In this document: piece after piece, positions 34,222 through 42,954 of the stretch
Layout of the letters: every line of letters starts with the position of its first letter
How positions within the stretch are numbered: position 1 is the stretch's first letter
Assembly: GCA_028288705.1 (NCBI GenBank)
Contig: JAQBNH010000008.1
Coordinates: 62,001 to 126,000, forward strand
Length of the DNA: 64,000 nucleotides
Reading direction: 5' to 3'
From: Ferruginibacter sp.
GTDB lineage: Bacteria; Bacteroidota; Bacteroidia; Chitinophagales; Chitinophagaceae
Notes under the pieces: model-generated
Database searches by the model: none
What the model was told of the DNA's origin: nothing
What the model saw: only the letters and a program-made list of their open reading frames with translations
Position numbers and translations under genes: made by a program

Positions 34222-36249
34222 ATGATGAAAAAAGGAACGATATTTCTTTTGATCGGTTTGTTGTTATGCACGGCGAACTATGCCCAGGTTTGCACGGCAC
34301 TGGGCCAAAATCCGAGTACGGCTTTCCCCGTTTGCGGTACCACCACTTTCACCCAAAACACCGTTCCCATCTGTAGTTCCGCGAAACTTTTTGTACCCGG
34401 ATGCTCCGGTAGTTCTACTGCAGATTACGAAAACAAAAATCCCTTTTGGTATAAGTTTACCTGTTACCAGGCCGGCACATTGAGTTTTCGCATCACGCCG
34501 AATAATTTAGGCGACGATTACGACTGGCAACTGTACGATATCACCGGCCGCGATCCGGATGCCGTATATTCAGATGGGTCCCTTGTGGTGACAGGAAATT
34601 GGTCGGGCAGTTATGGGGTAACGGGCGCTTCATCATCCGGTGTAAATTTCCTGCAGTGCGCTTCCGATCCCGCAGCGAATTTGTCAACTTTTGCCAAATC
34701 GCCACAACTCATTTTGGGACATGAATACCTGTTGCTCGTAAGTCATTTTACGAATTCACAAAGCGGTTACGCGTTGTCGTTTGCCGGCGGTACTGCCGTG
34801 ATCACAGATCCAACCTTACCTCATATCGCCTCTGCCGTGGCCACCTGCGATGCGATGCAGGTTCGTGTGAAGCTTAATAAAAATATGAAATGCAGCAGCC
34901 TGAATGCAGCCGGGCTGGAGTTCAGCCTGTCGCCAGCGAGTGCGACCGTCACCGCGGCTTCCAGCGCAAAATGCAGCAATAGTTTTGATATGGACCTGGT
35001 GGTATTAACGCTGAGTAATCCTTTACCCCCGGGTAACTACACGGTTGCCATTTCAAATGGTCCGGACGGAAATACTTTGCTCGATAATTGCGATCGCAGC
35101 ATACCCCAAAACGAATCCGCTTCTTTTTCTATATTGCCTTTACTGCCAACGCCAATGGATAGCCTCACGAAAATTAAGTGTGCACCGCAGGTATTAGAAT
35201 TAGTTTTTAAGAAGCCGATCAAATGCTCAACGATAGAACCCGGCGGTTCTGATTTTACTGTGAGCGGACCCGTACCGGTTACAGTAAGCGGCGCCAGCGG
35301 CAATTGTGTAGATGGTTTTACTGACCGGATTTTTGTTCAGCTAACGGCGCCTTTACAAACCGGTGGAACTTATGCGATTCATTTGCAAACAGGAACGGAC
35401 GGCAATACTATTTTTGATGAATGCGGCCAGGAATCTTTAAACGGCGCGCAAATCAGTTTCGTTGTAAAAGATACTGTGAACGCCAATTTTACCTACGCTA
35501 TAACGTATGGTTGCCAAAAGAATGTGGTTCAATACAATCACGACGGAAGAAACGGAATCAATAGCTGGACATGGGACTTTGGCAATGGTATTCGGAACAG
35601 CAGCCAAAATCCGATGATCAGTTACACAAATTTTGAACAAAAAAATACCCAACTGATCGTCAGTAATGGATTGTGCTCGGACACGGCCGCAGTGAGCATC
35701 TTCTTCGATAATTTACTCAATGCAGATTTTGAAATTAATGCAATCGTTTGTCCAAATGACCTCGCTTCTATAAAGAACAAAACCGTTGGAAATGTCATTA
35801 CTGCCTGGGACTGGAATCTCGGTAACGGATCAACCAGTCAGTTAAAAGATCCGGCCGCGCAGTCGTATCCGTATCGAAATACAACCTACAACCAGGCAGT
35901 TCAGCTTATCGTGAGAAATAATTATGGTTGCCAGGACACAGCGGTGCGCATAATTAAAGTGATCAACAACTGTTTTATAGCAGTGCCTTCTGCTTTTACA
36001 CCAAATGGCGACGGACTGAACGATTATCTCTACCCACTCAATGCCTATAAAGCACTTGACCTCACGTTTAGTGTGTACAATCGTTTCGGACAGCAGGTGT
36101 TTACAACCCGCGACTGGACGATCAAGTGGGACGGCAGGTTTAAAGGCCAGGGTGCAGATGCCGGTACTTATGTGTGGCTTCTTCGCTACACCAATGCTGA
36201 TACCGGCAACAAGGTGGAACAGAAAGGCAGCAGCATTCTCATCAGGTAG
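34222..36249 (+). CDS. secreted PKD protein with T9SS type B (gliding-associated) C-terminal domain
   Basis: 675 residues. Signal peptide (ends NYAQ). An N-terminal adhesin-like beta domain (about 25-190, with FWYKFTC and HEYLLLVSHF) precedes two tandem Ig-like repeats (about 195-300 and 308-410). Each repeat has an initial Cys, a (K)CSS/CST motif, PLPPGNYTV or PLQTGGTYAI, then GPDGNTLLDNC or GTDGNTIFDEC. Two PKD-like domains follow (WTWDFGNG, WDWNLGNG). The C-terminal 85 residues are the CHU_C/gliding-motility-associated sorting domain (AFTPNGDGLNDYL...WDGRFKGQGADAGTYVW). It should be exported by the type IX system to the cell surface or medium. The ligand is unknown; an adhesin role is inference. 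Confidence 0.85.
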   Translation: MMKKGTIFLLIGLLLCTANYAQVCTALGQNPSTAFPVCGTTTFTQNTVPICSSAKLFVPGCSGSSTADYENKNPFWYKFTCYQAGTLSFRITPNNLGDDYDWQLYDITGRDPDAVYSDGSLVVTGNWSGSYGVTGASSSGVNFLQCASDPAANLSTFAKSPQLILGHEYLLLVSHFTNSQSGYALSFAGGTAVITDPTLPHIASAVATCDAMQVRVKLNKNMKCSSLNAAGLEFSLSPASATVTAASSAKCSNSFDMDLVVLTLSNPLPPGNYTVAISNGPDGNTLLDNCDRSIPQNESASFSILPLLPTPMDSLTKIKCAPQVLELVFKKPIKCSTIEPGGSDFTVSGPVPVTVSGASGNCVDGFTDRIFVQLTAPLQTGGTYAIHLQTGTDGNTIFDECGQESLNGAQISFVVKDTVNANFTYAITYGCQKNVVQYNHDGRNGINSWTWDFGNGIRNSSQNPMISYTNFEQKNTQLIVSNGLCSDTAAVSIFFDNLLNADFEINAIVCPNDLASIKNKTVGNVITAWDWNLGNGSTSQLKDPAAQSYPYRNTTYNQAVQLIVRNNYGCQDTAVRIIKVINNCFIAVPSAFTPNGDGLNDYLYPLNAYKALDLTFSVYNRFGQQVFTTRDWTIKWDGRFKGQGADAGTYVWLLRYTNADTGNKVEQKGSSILIR

Positions 36250-36314
36250 TAAAACAACCTCACTCCGGTTTTTTACTGTTGTTTCTTTCGAAGCAGCAAG
36301 CCCTTAAGTTTTCA

Positions 36315-36322
36315 TAAGTTTG
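36315..36322 (+). promoter_or_regulatory. -7 promoter element before tryptophan 2,3-dioxygenase
   Basis: TAAGTTTG fits TAnnTTTG and lies 16 bp before the ATG at 36339. No TTTG at the right -33 spacing; TTTC at 36286-36289 is 25 bp away. Confidence 0.35.
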
Positions 36323-36338
36323 CAGCAAACTACATCCC

Positions 36339-37385
36339 ATGGCACACGACCCGGTTTATTATGGCGAATACCTGCAACTGAATAAGATCATCGACGCGCA
36401 AACCCCCGTAAGCTTTGGTGAAGGAAAAGAAAAAGCACACGACGAAATGTTGTTCATCGTGATTCACCAGGCATATGAATTATGGTTTAAGCAAATTTTG
36501 TTCGAGGTTGATTCTGTCGTAGAAATAATGAATCGTCCGGCAGTAAATGATAATACGCCGGAGATGCAAACGGTTGTGCATCGCCTGCAACGGGTTGTCA
36601 CGATTTTGAAAGTATTGGTGCAACAAATAGATATTTTGGAAACGATGACGCCGATGGATTTTCTTGATTTCCGCGATATGCTTCGTCCCGCATCCGGTTT
36701 CCAGAGCTGGCAGTTTAAGATCATTGAAGCGAAGCTGGGACTGAAGTTTGATCAGCGGCATGGTCAGCAATATTACACTTCGCAATTACAACAGAAAGAT
36801 ATTGATGTCATCAAAAACGCCGAGGAGCAGCCGTCCATCTTAACCCTCGTAAACAAATGGCTGGAACGCATGCCGTTTGTAAATAAAGAAGCCTACTGGA
36901 AAAAATTCGAAACCGGAAACCCCGATCGCGATACGCATCCCTTCTGGCAGGAATATGAGCGCGTGTACAGTTCCAGTTTGGCCGAAGGTGAAAAAAACAA
37001 CCTGGAAAATTTCCGTAAAGTATTTTTTGAAGAAGGGGAAAATGCTGACCGGACATTAACACCGCTTGCCTGTCGTTCTGCCCTTTTTATCATGAGCTAC
37101 CGCGGATACCCGATGCTTGAATTGCCTTTTCAACTACTTGATACTTTGTTGGAGCTCGATAATCAATTGGGAAACTGGCGCTATCGTCATATCAATATGG
37201 TGCGCAGAATGATCGGAACGAGGATTGGCACAGGGGGCAGCACAGGCGCAGGTTACTTGCAAGGTGCCATGGATAAACATTATATTTTTAAAGAGGTTTC
37301 CCAACTCAATAGTTTCCTGATCGATCGCAGAAAATTACCGGAGCTGCCAAAAGAACTGATTGAAAAACTCGGTTACCGGTTTTAA
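36339..37385 (+). CDS. kynA: tryptophan 2,3-dioxygenase
   Basis: 348 residues. Haem enzyme that opens the indole ring of L-tryptophan to N-formylkynurenine, the first step of the kynurenine route. Signature parts: FGEGKEKAHDEMLFIVIHQAYELWFKQ near the N-terminus, the haem-ligand His in WRYRHINMVRRMIG, and GTGGSTGAGYL near the C-terminus. The length is somewhat above the shorter proteobacterial enzymes and usual for this phylum. No other kynurenine-pathway gene is next to it. A strong terminator follows. Confidence 0.92.
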   Translation: MAHDPVYYGEYLQLNKIIDAQTPVSFGEGKEKAHDEMLFIVIHQAYELWFKQILFEVDSVVEIMNRPAVNDNTPEMQTVVHRLQRVVTILKVLVQQIDILETMTPMDFLDFRDMLRPASGFQSWQFKIIEAKLGLKFDQRHGQQYYTSQLQQKDIDVIKNAEEQPSILTLVNKWLERMPFVNKEAYWKKFETGNPDRDTHPFWQEYERVYSSSLAEGEKNNLENFRKVFFEEGENADRTLTPLACRSALFIMSYRGYPMLELPFQLLDTLLELDNQLGNWRYRHINMVRRMIGTRIGTGGSTGAGYLQGAMDKHYIFKEVSQLNSFLIDRRKLPELPKELIEKLGYRF

Positions 37386-37397
37386 AAACGATAAGAC

Positions 37398-37427
37398 AAA
37401 AGCGGCCCGTTGCCGCTTTTTATTTTT
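37398..37427. terminator. terminator between kynA and the cysteine desulfurase gene
   Basis: AAAAGCGGC (37398-37406) pairs with GCCGCTTTT (37412-37420), loop 5 nt, followed by TATTTTTAT. The A-run on the other side lets it serve both convergent genes. Confidence 0.8.
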
Positions 37428-38553
37428 ATACTAAGTCTTTTAATTTCTGCACTACGCTATCCACTTCTTCTTTTGTATTGTGGCGGCTGAAACTAAATCT
37501 CACTGTAACCTGGTTGGGATTATTATTGATCGCACGGATTACATGGCTCCCTTGTTCAGCGCCGGATGTACAGGCGCTTCCCCCACTCGCGCAGATATGA
37601 TTGATGTCTAAATTGAAGAGAATCATTTCTGATTTTTCTGTCTTGGGAAAGCTTGCACTTAACACTGTATACAAACTCCGGCCCAATACATCGCCATTAA
37701 ATGCCACCCCGGGAATATGCTTTTTCAATTGTTCGTGCATATAATATTTCAACGTACCGATATATGCACTGTCTGTTTCATAATTAGCCGTTGCTTTTTC
37801 CAGGGCTTTTGCAAAGCCGATAATGCCGTAAATATTTTCAGTACCGGCGCGCATGTTTCTTTCCTGCCCGCCGCCATGAACGAAAGGCCTGATGCGAACA
37901 TTTTCATTGATGTACAGTAAGCCAACACCTTTCGGGCCGTGAAACTTATGGGCGGCTCCGGTAATAAAATGTATGGGTGTATTGCGCAGGTCAAATGGGA
38001 AATGTCCAACCGTTTGTACGGTATCGCTATGAAAGATCGCGTTGTATAATTTGCACAATTCTCCTACAGCAAAAATATCCAGGATATTGCCGATCTCATT
38101 GTTAGCATGCATCAGCGACACCAGTGTTTTTTCGTCCTTTTCAGCAAGCAATTTTTCGAGGTCTTCCAGGTCAACATGCCCGTTCGGCAACAACTTTACA
38201 TAACTCACTTTAACGAGGTCCAGGTTATCCAGATGCTCAACAGAATGTGTAACTGCATGATGCTCGATAGGCGATGTAATGATGTGCGTACAGCCGAGAT
38301 CACGAACGGCGGCATGAATGGCCGTATTACTGCTCTCCGTTCCTCCACTGGTGAAAAATATCTCTGCAGGATGAGCATTTAGGATTTTCGCCACGGATTT
38401 ACGGGCCGTTTCTATAGCAATTTTTGTTTCGCGGCCGTAAGAGTAAATAGATGATGGATTACCAAATTTCTCTGTGAAGTAAGGCATCATGGTTTCCAGT
38501 ACTTCGGGATCCAAAGCTGTGGTTGCGGCGTTGTCGAAATAGATCCTGTTCAT
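37426..38553 (-). CDS. cysteine desulfurase, NifS/IscS type
   Basis: 375 residues. PLP-dependent release of sulfur from cysteine to give a persulfide for Fe-S clusters or thio-cofactors. YFDNAATT at the N-terminus, HHAV (His98/His99), the Schiff-base Lys203 in GAAHKFHGPKG and the catalytic Cys328 in SGGSACTSG are all visible. No IscU, SufE or regulator gene is adjacent, so whether it serves Fe-S assembly or tRNA thiolation is open. Confidence 0.9.
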   Translation of the reverse strand: MNRIYFDNAATTALDPEVLETMMPYFTEKFGNPSSIYSYGRETKIAIETARKSVAKILNAHPAEIFFTSGGTESSNTAIHAAVRDLGCTHIITSPIEHHAVTHSVEHLDNLDLVKVSYVKLLPNGHVDLEDLEKLLAEKDEKTLVSLMHANNEIGNILDIFAVGELCKLYNAIFHSDTVQTVGHFPFDLRNTPIHFITGAAHKFHGPKGVGLLYINENVRIRPFVHGGGQERNMRAGTENIYGIIGFAKALEKATANYETDSAYIGTLKYYMHEQLKKHIPGVAFNGDVLGRSLYTVLSASFPKTEKSEMILFNLDINHICASGGSACTSGAEQGSHVIRAINNNPNQVTVRFSFSRHNTKEEVDSVVQKLKDLV

Positions 38554-38605
38554 AATGATGTTTCAGCAGGGCGTAAAACGTTTACAGCTTCCTGTTAGTT
38601 AAGGG

Positions 38606-39997
38606 TTAAAGCACTTCGCGAATGTCGTGCATTAGTTTCAGCGCAATATTGTTGGCTGTTGTTTCAAAATTACTTTCAGAATAAATGCGGATGATCGGTT
38701 CCGTATTGCTAGTCCGCAAATGCACCCAATCATTATCAAATTCAATTTTCAATCCGTCTTCTGCATTGATCGGCTGATTTTTATATTTTTTCCTGATCTT
38801 ATCAAAAACTGTTTTTACGTCCACCCCGTTTTCCAGCTGGATCTTATTTTTGCTGATGAAATAATCGGGATAAGTATTTCTCAATTGCTTGGTGCTTTTG
38901 TGGCTATTGGCAAGATGCGTTAAAAACAGCGCAATGCCGATCAACGCGTCACGTCCGTAATGCAGATCCGGAACAATGATTCCTCCATTACCTTCACCAC
39001 CGATCACAGCATTTACTTCTTTCATTTTATTTACCACGTTCACTTCTCCCACCGCACTGGAAAAGTATTCACCGCCATGTTTCAGGGTAATGTCCTTTAA
39101 GGCTTTTGTAGACGACATGTTACTTACGGTATTTCCCTTGGTTTTACTCAGCATAAAATCTGCTACAGCTACCAGTGTGTATTCCTCACCAAACATGCTG
39201 CCATCTTCGCACACAAAACACAAACGATCTACATCAGGATCAACAGCAATACCTAATGAGGCTTTTTGTTGAATCACTTCCCGGCTTAGCGCGGTCAGGT
39301 TTTCGGGTAAAGGTTCGGGATTATGTGCAAAATTTCCAGTGAGTTCGCCGTTTAACACGGTGATGTCTTCAACCCCTAATGCTTTTAATAAAGCCGGCAC
39401 AGCTAGTCCGCCCGTACTGTTTACCACATCCACCACGATCTTAAACCCTGCCGCAGCAATCGCTTTCACATCCACCAATTTATATTTCAACACGGCTTCA
39501 ATATGCTTATCAAGCGTAGTATCGTCTGTTGTACATTTTCCCAGTTTATCCACCGAAGCAAAATCAAAAGCTTCTTTTTCTGCCAGCTTCAGGATGTGTT
39601 CGCCTTCTTCGCCGCTAATGAATTCGCCTTTTTGGTTTAATAGTTTTAGTGCATTCCACTCTTTGGGATTATGACTGGCTGTTAATATAATGCCGCCATC
39701 CGCTTTCAGTGAAACAACGGCCATTTCAACCGTAGGTGTTGTGCTGAGATCCGTATCGATCACATCAATGCCGAGACCGTTCAACGTGGCAATAACAATT
39801 TGTTTTACCATCGGGCCGCTGATCCGGCCATCACGACCGATCACCACTTTCTTTATGGAATTCTTTTTTGCCGGCTGTTCGAGTAGCCAGGTGCCATAAG
39901 CGGCAGTGAATTTTGCAATATCCAGCGGTGTAAGGTTATCGTTCGTTTTTCCGCCAATCGTTCCGCGGATACCAGAAATACTTTTGATCAATGACAT
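38606..39997 (-). CDS. glmM: phosphoglucosamine mutase
   Basis: 463 residues. Alpha-D-phosphohexomutase with the phosphoserine loop TASHNP (Ser108), the metal loop DPDVDRL, the sugar-binding GGEGNGG and the C-terminal phosphate-binding RTSNTEPIIRIYSE. The length and the N-terminal SISGIRGTIGG fit the Bacteroidota enzyme assigned to GlcN-6-P to GlcN-1-P conversion for peptidoglycan and LPS precursors. Action on mannose or glucose phosphates cannot be excluded by eye. Confidence 0.88.
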   Translation of the reverse strand: MSLIKSISGIRGTIGGKTNDNLTPLDIAKFTAAYGTWLLEQPAKKNSIKKVVIGRDGRISGPMVKQIVIATLNGLGIDVIDTDLSTTPTVEMAVVSLKADGGIILTASHNPKEWNALKLLNQKGEFISGEEGEHILKLAEKEAFDFASVDKLGKCTTDDTTLDKHIEAVLKYKLVDVKAIAAAGFKIVVDVVNSTGGLAVPALLKALGVEDITVLNGELTGNFAHNPEPLPENLTALSREVIQQKASLGIAVDPDVDRLCFVCEDGSMFGEEYTLVAVADFMLSKTKGNTVSNMSSTKALKDITLKHGGEYFSSAVGEVNVVNKMKEVNAVIGGEGNGGIIVPDLHYGRDALIGIALFLTHLANSHKSTKQLRNTYPDYFISKNKIQLENGVDVKTVFDKIRKKYKNQPINAEDGLKIEFDNDWVHLRTSNTEPIIRIYSESNFETTANNIALKLMHDIREVL

Positions 39998-40019
39998 TTG
40001 TGCACCATTTTAGGGATTG

Positions 40020-40027
40020 CAAATATA
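40020..40027 (-). promoter_or_regulatory. -7 promoter element of glmM
   Basis: Minus-strand TATATTTG (TAnnTTTG), about 23 bp before the glmM ATG at 39997. No clear -33 element. Confidence 0.35.
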
Positions 40028-40101
40028 ATTTAAAAGAGGCGCAGACCCGAATTTTTTACTCCCAACAGGCTTCGGATGTGCCTGCCACCCCCAGAAGCTT
40101 A

Positions 40102-40132
40102 TTTGGGTATTGACTATCAACTACTAACTTTG
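40102..40132 (+). promoter_or_regulatory. promoter of the methyltransferase gene
   Basis: TTTG (40102-40105), 19 bp, TAACTTTG (40125-40132): a full match to the Bacteroidota consensus. The ATG at 40138 begins five bases later, so the mRNA would start at or within a base or two of the start codon. Confidence 0.65.
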
Positions 40133-40137
40133 CTGCC

Positions 40138-40881
40138 ATGAAAGAGCCCTGGTTTAAAAATTGGTTTAACTCACCCTATTATCACCAGTTATATTTTAAC
40201 CGGGATGAATCGGAAGCAGCGGCATTTATCCATAAACTGCTGCAATACCTGAAACCTGCTGCCGGTGCTACCATGCTGGACGTGGCCTGTGGTAAAGGGC
40301 GCCATTCTATGCAACTCGCAGAACACGGCTTTGATGTAACCGGCATCGACCTCAGCGAAGACAGTATCCGCGAAGCACTCCAAAACGAAGGAGAGCAGTT
40401 ACACTTTTACCAGCATGATATGCGCCTGCCGTTTTGGATCAACTACTTTGACTATGCGTTTAACTTTTTCACAAGCTTTGGATATTTCAAAACGCAACGT
40501 GAAAATGATAACGCCATCCGCACAATTGCCCAGGCCATCCGGCCAAACGGTACCTTCGTAATGGATTACCTCAATGTGCATTATTCCGAAGATCACCAGG
40601 TGCACCGGTCGGAAAAATTGATCGATGACGTAAATTTCCTGATCACAAAATGGTTCGACGAGAAATATTTCTTTAAAAAAATCGAGATCGAAGACGAAAC
40701 AAGGTCGGAACCTTTAATCTATACGGAGAAAGTTGAAAAACTTACGCTCGGTGATTTCACAGATATGTTTGCTTACCAGGGCCTGCAGATACAGGAAGTT
40801 TTTGGAGATTATAATTTTGGTAATTACGATGTAAAAAAATCGCCCCGCCTGATCATGATCGCAAAAAAAGTGCGGAAATAA
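40138..40881 (+). CDS. class I SAM-dependent methyltransferase
   Basis: 247 residues, no signal peptide. The SAM-binding motif I is MLDVACGKGRHS (about 44-55), followed by GFDVTGIDLSEDS (motif II) and the FNFFTSFGYF stretch. The C-terminal half (FFKKIEIEDE, KVEKLTLGDFTDMF) is typical of a group of small-molecule methyltransferases of unknown substrate. The start is fixed by the promoter just upstream. It is convergent with the LTA-synthase-like gene downstream. Confidence 0.82.
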   Translation: MKEPWFKNWFNSPYYHQLYFNRDESEAAAFIHKLLQYLKPAAGATMLDVACGKGRHSMQLAEHGFDVTGIDLSEDSIREALQNEGEQLHFYQHDMRLPFWINYFDYAFNFFTSFGYFKTQRENDNAIRTIAQAIRPNGTFVMDYLNVHYSEDHQVHRSEKLIDDVNFLITKWFDEKYFFKKIEIEDETRSEPLIYTEKVEKLTLGDFTDMFAYQGLQIQEVFGDYNFGNYDVKKSPRLIMIAKKVRK

Positions 40882-40910
40882 ATTTAAAACCTGCAGGATG
40901 TAATACGGTA

Positions 40911-42893
40911 TTATTTCTTCCTGTTATTCAATAACATCCAGCGCGAAGTTTCATAAATAGCGGAGGTAAGCTCAGACAAATGCCGGCGTACCGAATCGCG
41001 TTGTGAAGGATTTAGTTGTAAAGAATCCCGGCGCGAAGCCACCAGTTCCTCTTTCTGGATCCTGATATTTTTCCGATAAAAAAAATTATCGTTCACCACG
41101 CCGATCCACCCGGGCGCATGGTAGATGATGAACGCAGCATTTTCTTTAGGCATACTATCGAGCAGATCACGCCCCATCGTGCTATTTGTGTAAGGTTGCT
41201 GCAACATACCGGCGATCGTTGGCAGTACGTCTATCTGCGAAACAGTTTCTACCCTGCGTTGCGGTTGTAACAGCGAGGGTGAATAAAATAACAGCGGCAC
41301 ATGTTCATCACTCAGCCGTTGTTCTGTCCATGCATTTGGATAAATATTCGTTGCGTTCCCTTCTACCCCATGATCGCCTACAAAAACAAAAATGGTATTA
41401 TTGAAATACGTTTCTTTTTTCGCCGCCTCGATGAATTTTTTGTAGCAGTAATCCGTATATAAAAAAGCATTGTACTCTTTCAATGATTCAAATCCATATT
41501 TCAGCAATTCTTCTTCGGGGATATTTTTCTGAACAAAGTCTTTATCTTCTTCGGGGATATTAAACGGCCGGTGGTTATCCGCAGTCTGGATAATGGCGAA
41601 GAATGGTTTTTGTTGTTTGGTCATTACGCCATTCGCTTCGAGGAATAAATTTTTGTCGCTGATCCCCCATACATTTAATTTCTGCGAACTGTATTTGCCT
41701 TCTTCGTAAATGTGAACGCCATCAATATTTTTTATCAGCCCGGTAAAATTATTGAACTGGCTGCGGCCGCCGATAAAATAGAATTTTTCATAGCCTTCAA
41801 AATCGTTGATGATCGTGCGCTGGTTGACAGATTCTTCGTTACGGGTAGCAAATTTACCAAGCTGAACATCAGGTGTACCGGTGATTGTGGCAAAAACCCC
41901 ACGAGCCGTACCAAATGTTGGCGAAAAGCAACGTTCGAAGAAAATGCCCTGTTTTGTCAGGCTGTCAAAGTAAGGTGTGCTGTTTAAAGGGTTGCCGCTC
42001 ATGCTGCTTTTGTACATGCTGAAGCTCTCGCAGATCACGAGCACAATATTCGGCTGGCTTTCTAATGCACGGCTCCCGGGATGGGTTAAACGCGTGTATT
42101 GTTTTGTGCTGGATTGCGGGTCGGCCAGGTTTAAAAATGCCGCCATTCTTGGATAAAAATCCTTCGCTTTCGTATTGTAATCAGGATTGCGAAAACGCAA
42201 TGTTGTAAAGAAGTTTTGTAAGGGGTTTAGCGCCAGGTTACTTTTAAACTCGTCATTTAGATTGAATGCACGAAAAAAATTCAGCGGCTTTAAGGTAAGA
42301 AACCCATAAATAAACCAGCTCAGGATCATTAACGCTGCAAGGTGCCAGCGACGGCGATAATCGAACTTATGGATATTGATATTCTTCCCGGTCACGCCCA
42401 CATGCGTACGGCGAAACATCCAGGTCATCATCAGTACTGCACCAAATAAACCAACGAGAATCCAGATCACGGGATAACTCTGCCATACCATTTGCAGGCT
42501 TTCCTGCGGATCCTCTGCAAAGATGAGCGCATCGGCATTGAGCCGCGCATTGATATAAGCGAACTGGCCAAAATCAGCGCCATAGAAAAACAAGACCAAT
42601 AAGGTGATGATCCCGAGATAGGCTGTCCAGACTTTTTTTGAACGCTCACTATAAAAGGGAGAAAATTTCGGGTATAAAGATATGACTGCGATCGGCATCA
42701 GGATAAATGCAATCCATCGTAAATCGTATTTGAGGCCAAGCCAGAAACTCTGGCCAAGATCGGTCACAGCAAGACTTTTCGGTTTAAAGCAAACCACCGT
42801 TGCCACCCGAAAAGCCGTAAAAATAAACAGGTAAATTAAAAACAATTTTACCAGCCACTGAACTGTTTTTGGCACCCGCCATTTAATGAGCAT
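40911..42893 (-). CDS. LTA-synthase-like membrane phosphotransferase/sulfatase (copy 1)
   Basis: 660 residues. About five N-terminal transmembrane segments (to about residue 215) are followed by a periplasmic sulfatase-fold domain. Metal and nucleophile positions are seen: Glu in VICESFS, the nucleophile-type Thr in FGTARGVFATITG (about residue 329), and DH in FVFVGDHG, with HVPLLFYSP after it. In Gram-positives such proteins polymerise glycerol phosphate; in Gram-negatives they transfer phosphoglycerol or phosphoethanolamine to envelope glycans. Substrate here is unknown. It is the second of two adjacent paralogues on this strand, 61 bp after the first. Confidence 0.82.
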   Translation of the reverse strand: MLIKWRVPKTVQWLVKLFLIYLFIFTAFRVATVVCFKPKSLAVTDLGQSFWLGLKYDLRWIAFILMPIAVISLYPKFSPFYSERSKKVWTAYLGIITLLVLFFYGADFGQFAYINARLNADALIFAEDPQESLQMVWQSYPVIWILVGLFGAVLMMTWMFRRTHVGVTGKNINIHKFDYRRRWHLAALMILSWFIYGFLTLKPLNFFRAFNLNDEFKSNLALNPLQNFFTTLRFRNPDYNTKAKDFYPRMAAFLNLADPQSSTKQYTRLTHPGSRALESQPNIVLVICESFSMYKSSMSGNPLNSTPYFDSLTKQGIFFERCFSPTFGTARGVFATITGTPDVQLGKFATRNEESVNQRTIINDFEGYEKFYFIGGRSQFNNFTGLIKNIDGVHIYEEGKYSSQKLNVWGISDKNLFLEANGVMTKQQKPFFAIIQTADNHRPFNIPEEDKDFVQKNIPEEELLKYGFESLKEYNAFLYTDYCYKKFIEAAKKETYFNNTIFVFVGDHGVEGNATNIYPNAWTEQRLSDEHVPLLFYSPSLLQPQRRVETVSQIDVLPTIAGMLQQPYTNSTMGRDLLDSMPKENAAFIIYHAPGWIGVVNDNFFYRKNIRIQKEELVASRRDSLQLNPSQRDSVRRHLSELTSAIYETSRWMLLNNRKK

Positions 42894-42924
42894 AATTGAT
42901 CCTTTTGCAATAGTTGATAGGCGG

Positions 42925-42932
42925 CAAAGTTA
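42925..42932 (-). promoter_or_regulatory. -7 element between the two LTA-synthase-like genes
   Basis: Minus-strand TAACTTTG, about 32 bp before the ATG at 42893 and in the 61-bp gap after copy 2. If active, copy 1 has its own promoter. Confidence 0.35.
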
Positions 42933-42954
42933 ACTTTATAGACAGCAACTGGGG

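Noticed and set aside
40901..40913. TAATACGGTATTA palindrome at the end of copy 1 of the LTA-synthase-like gene
   Set aside because: It overlaps a stop codon and is isolated; no second copy and no promoter context.
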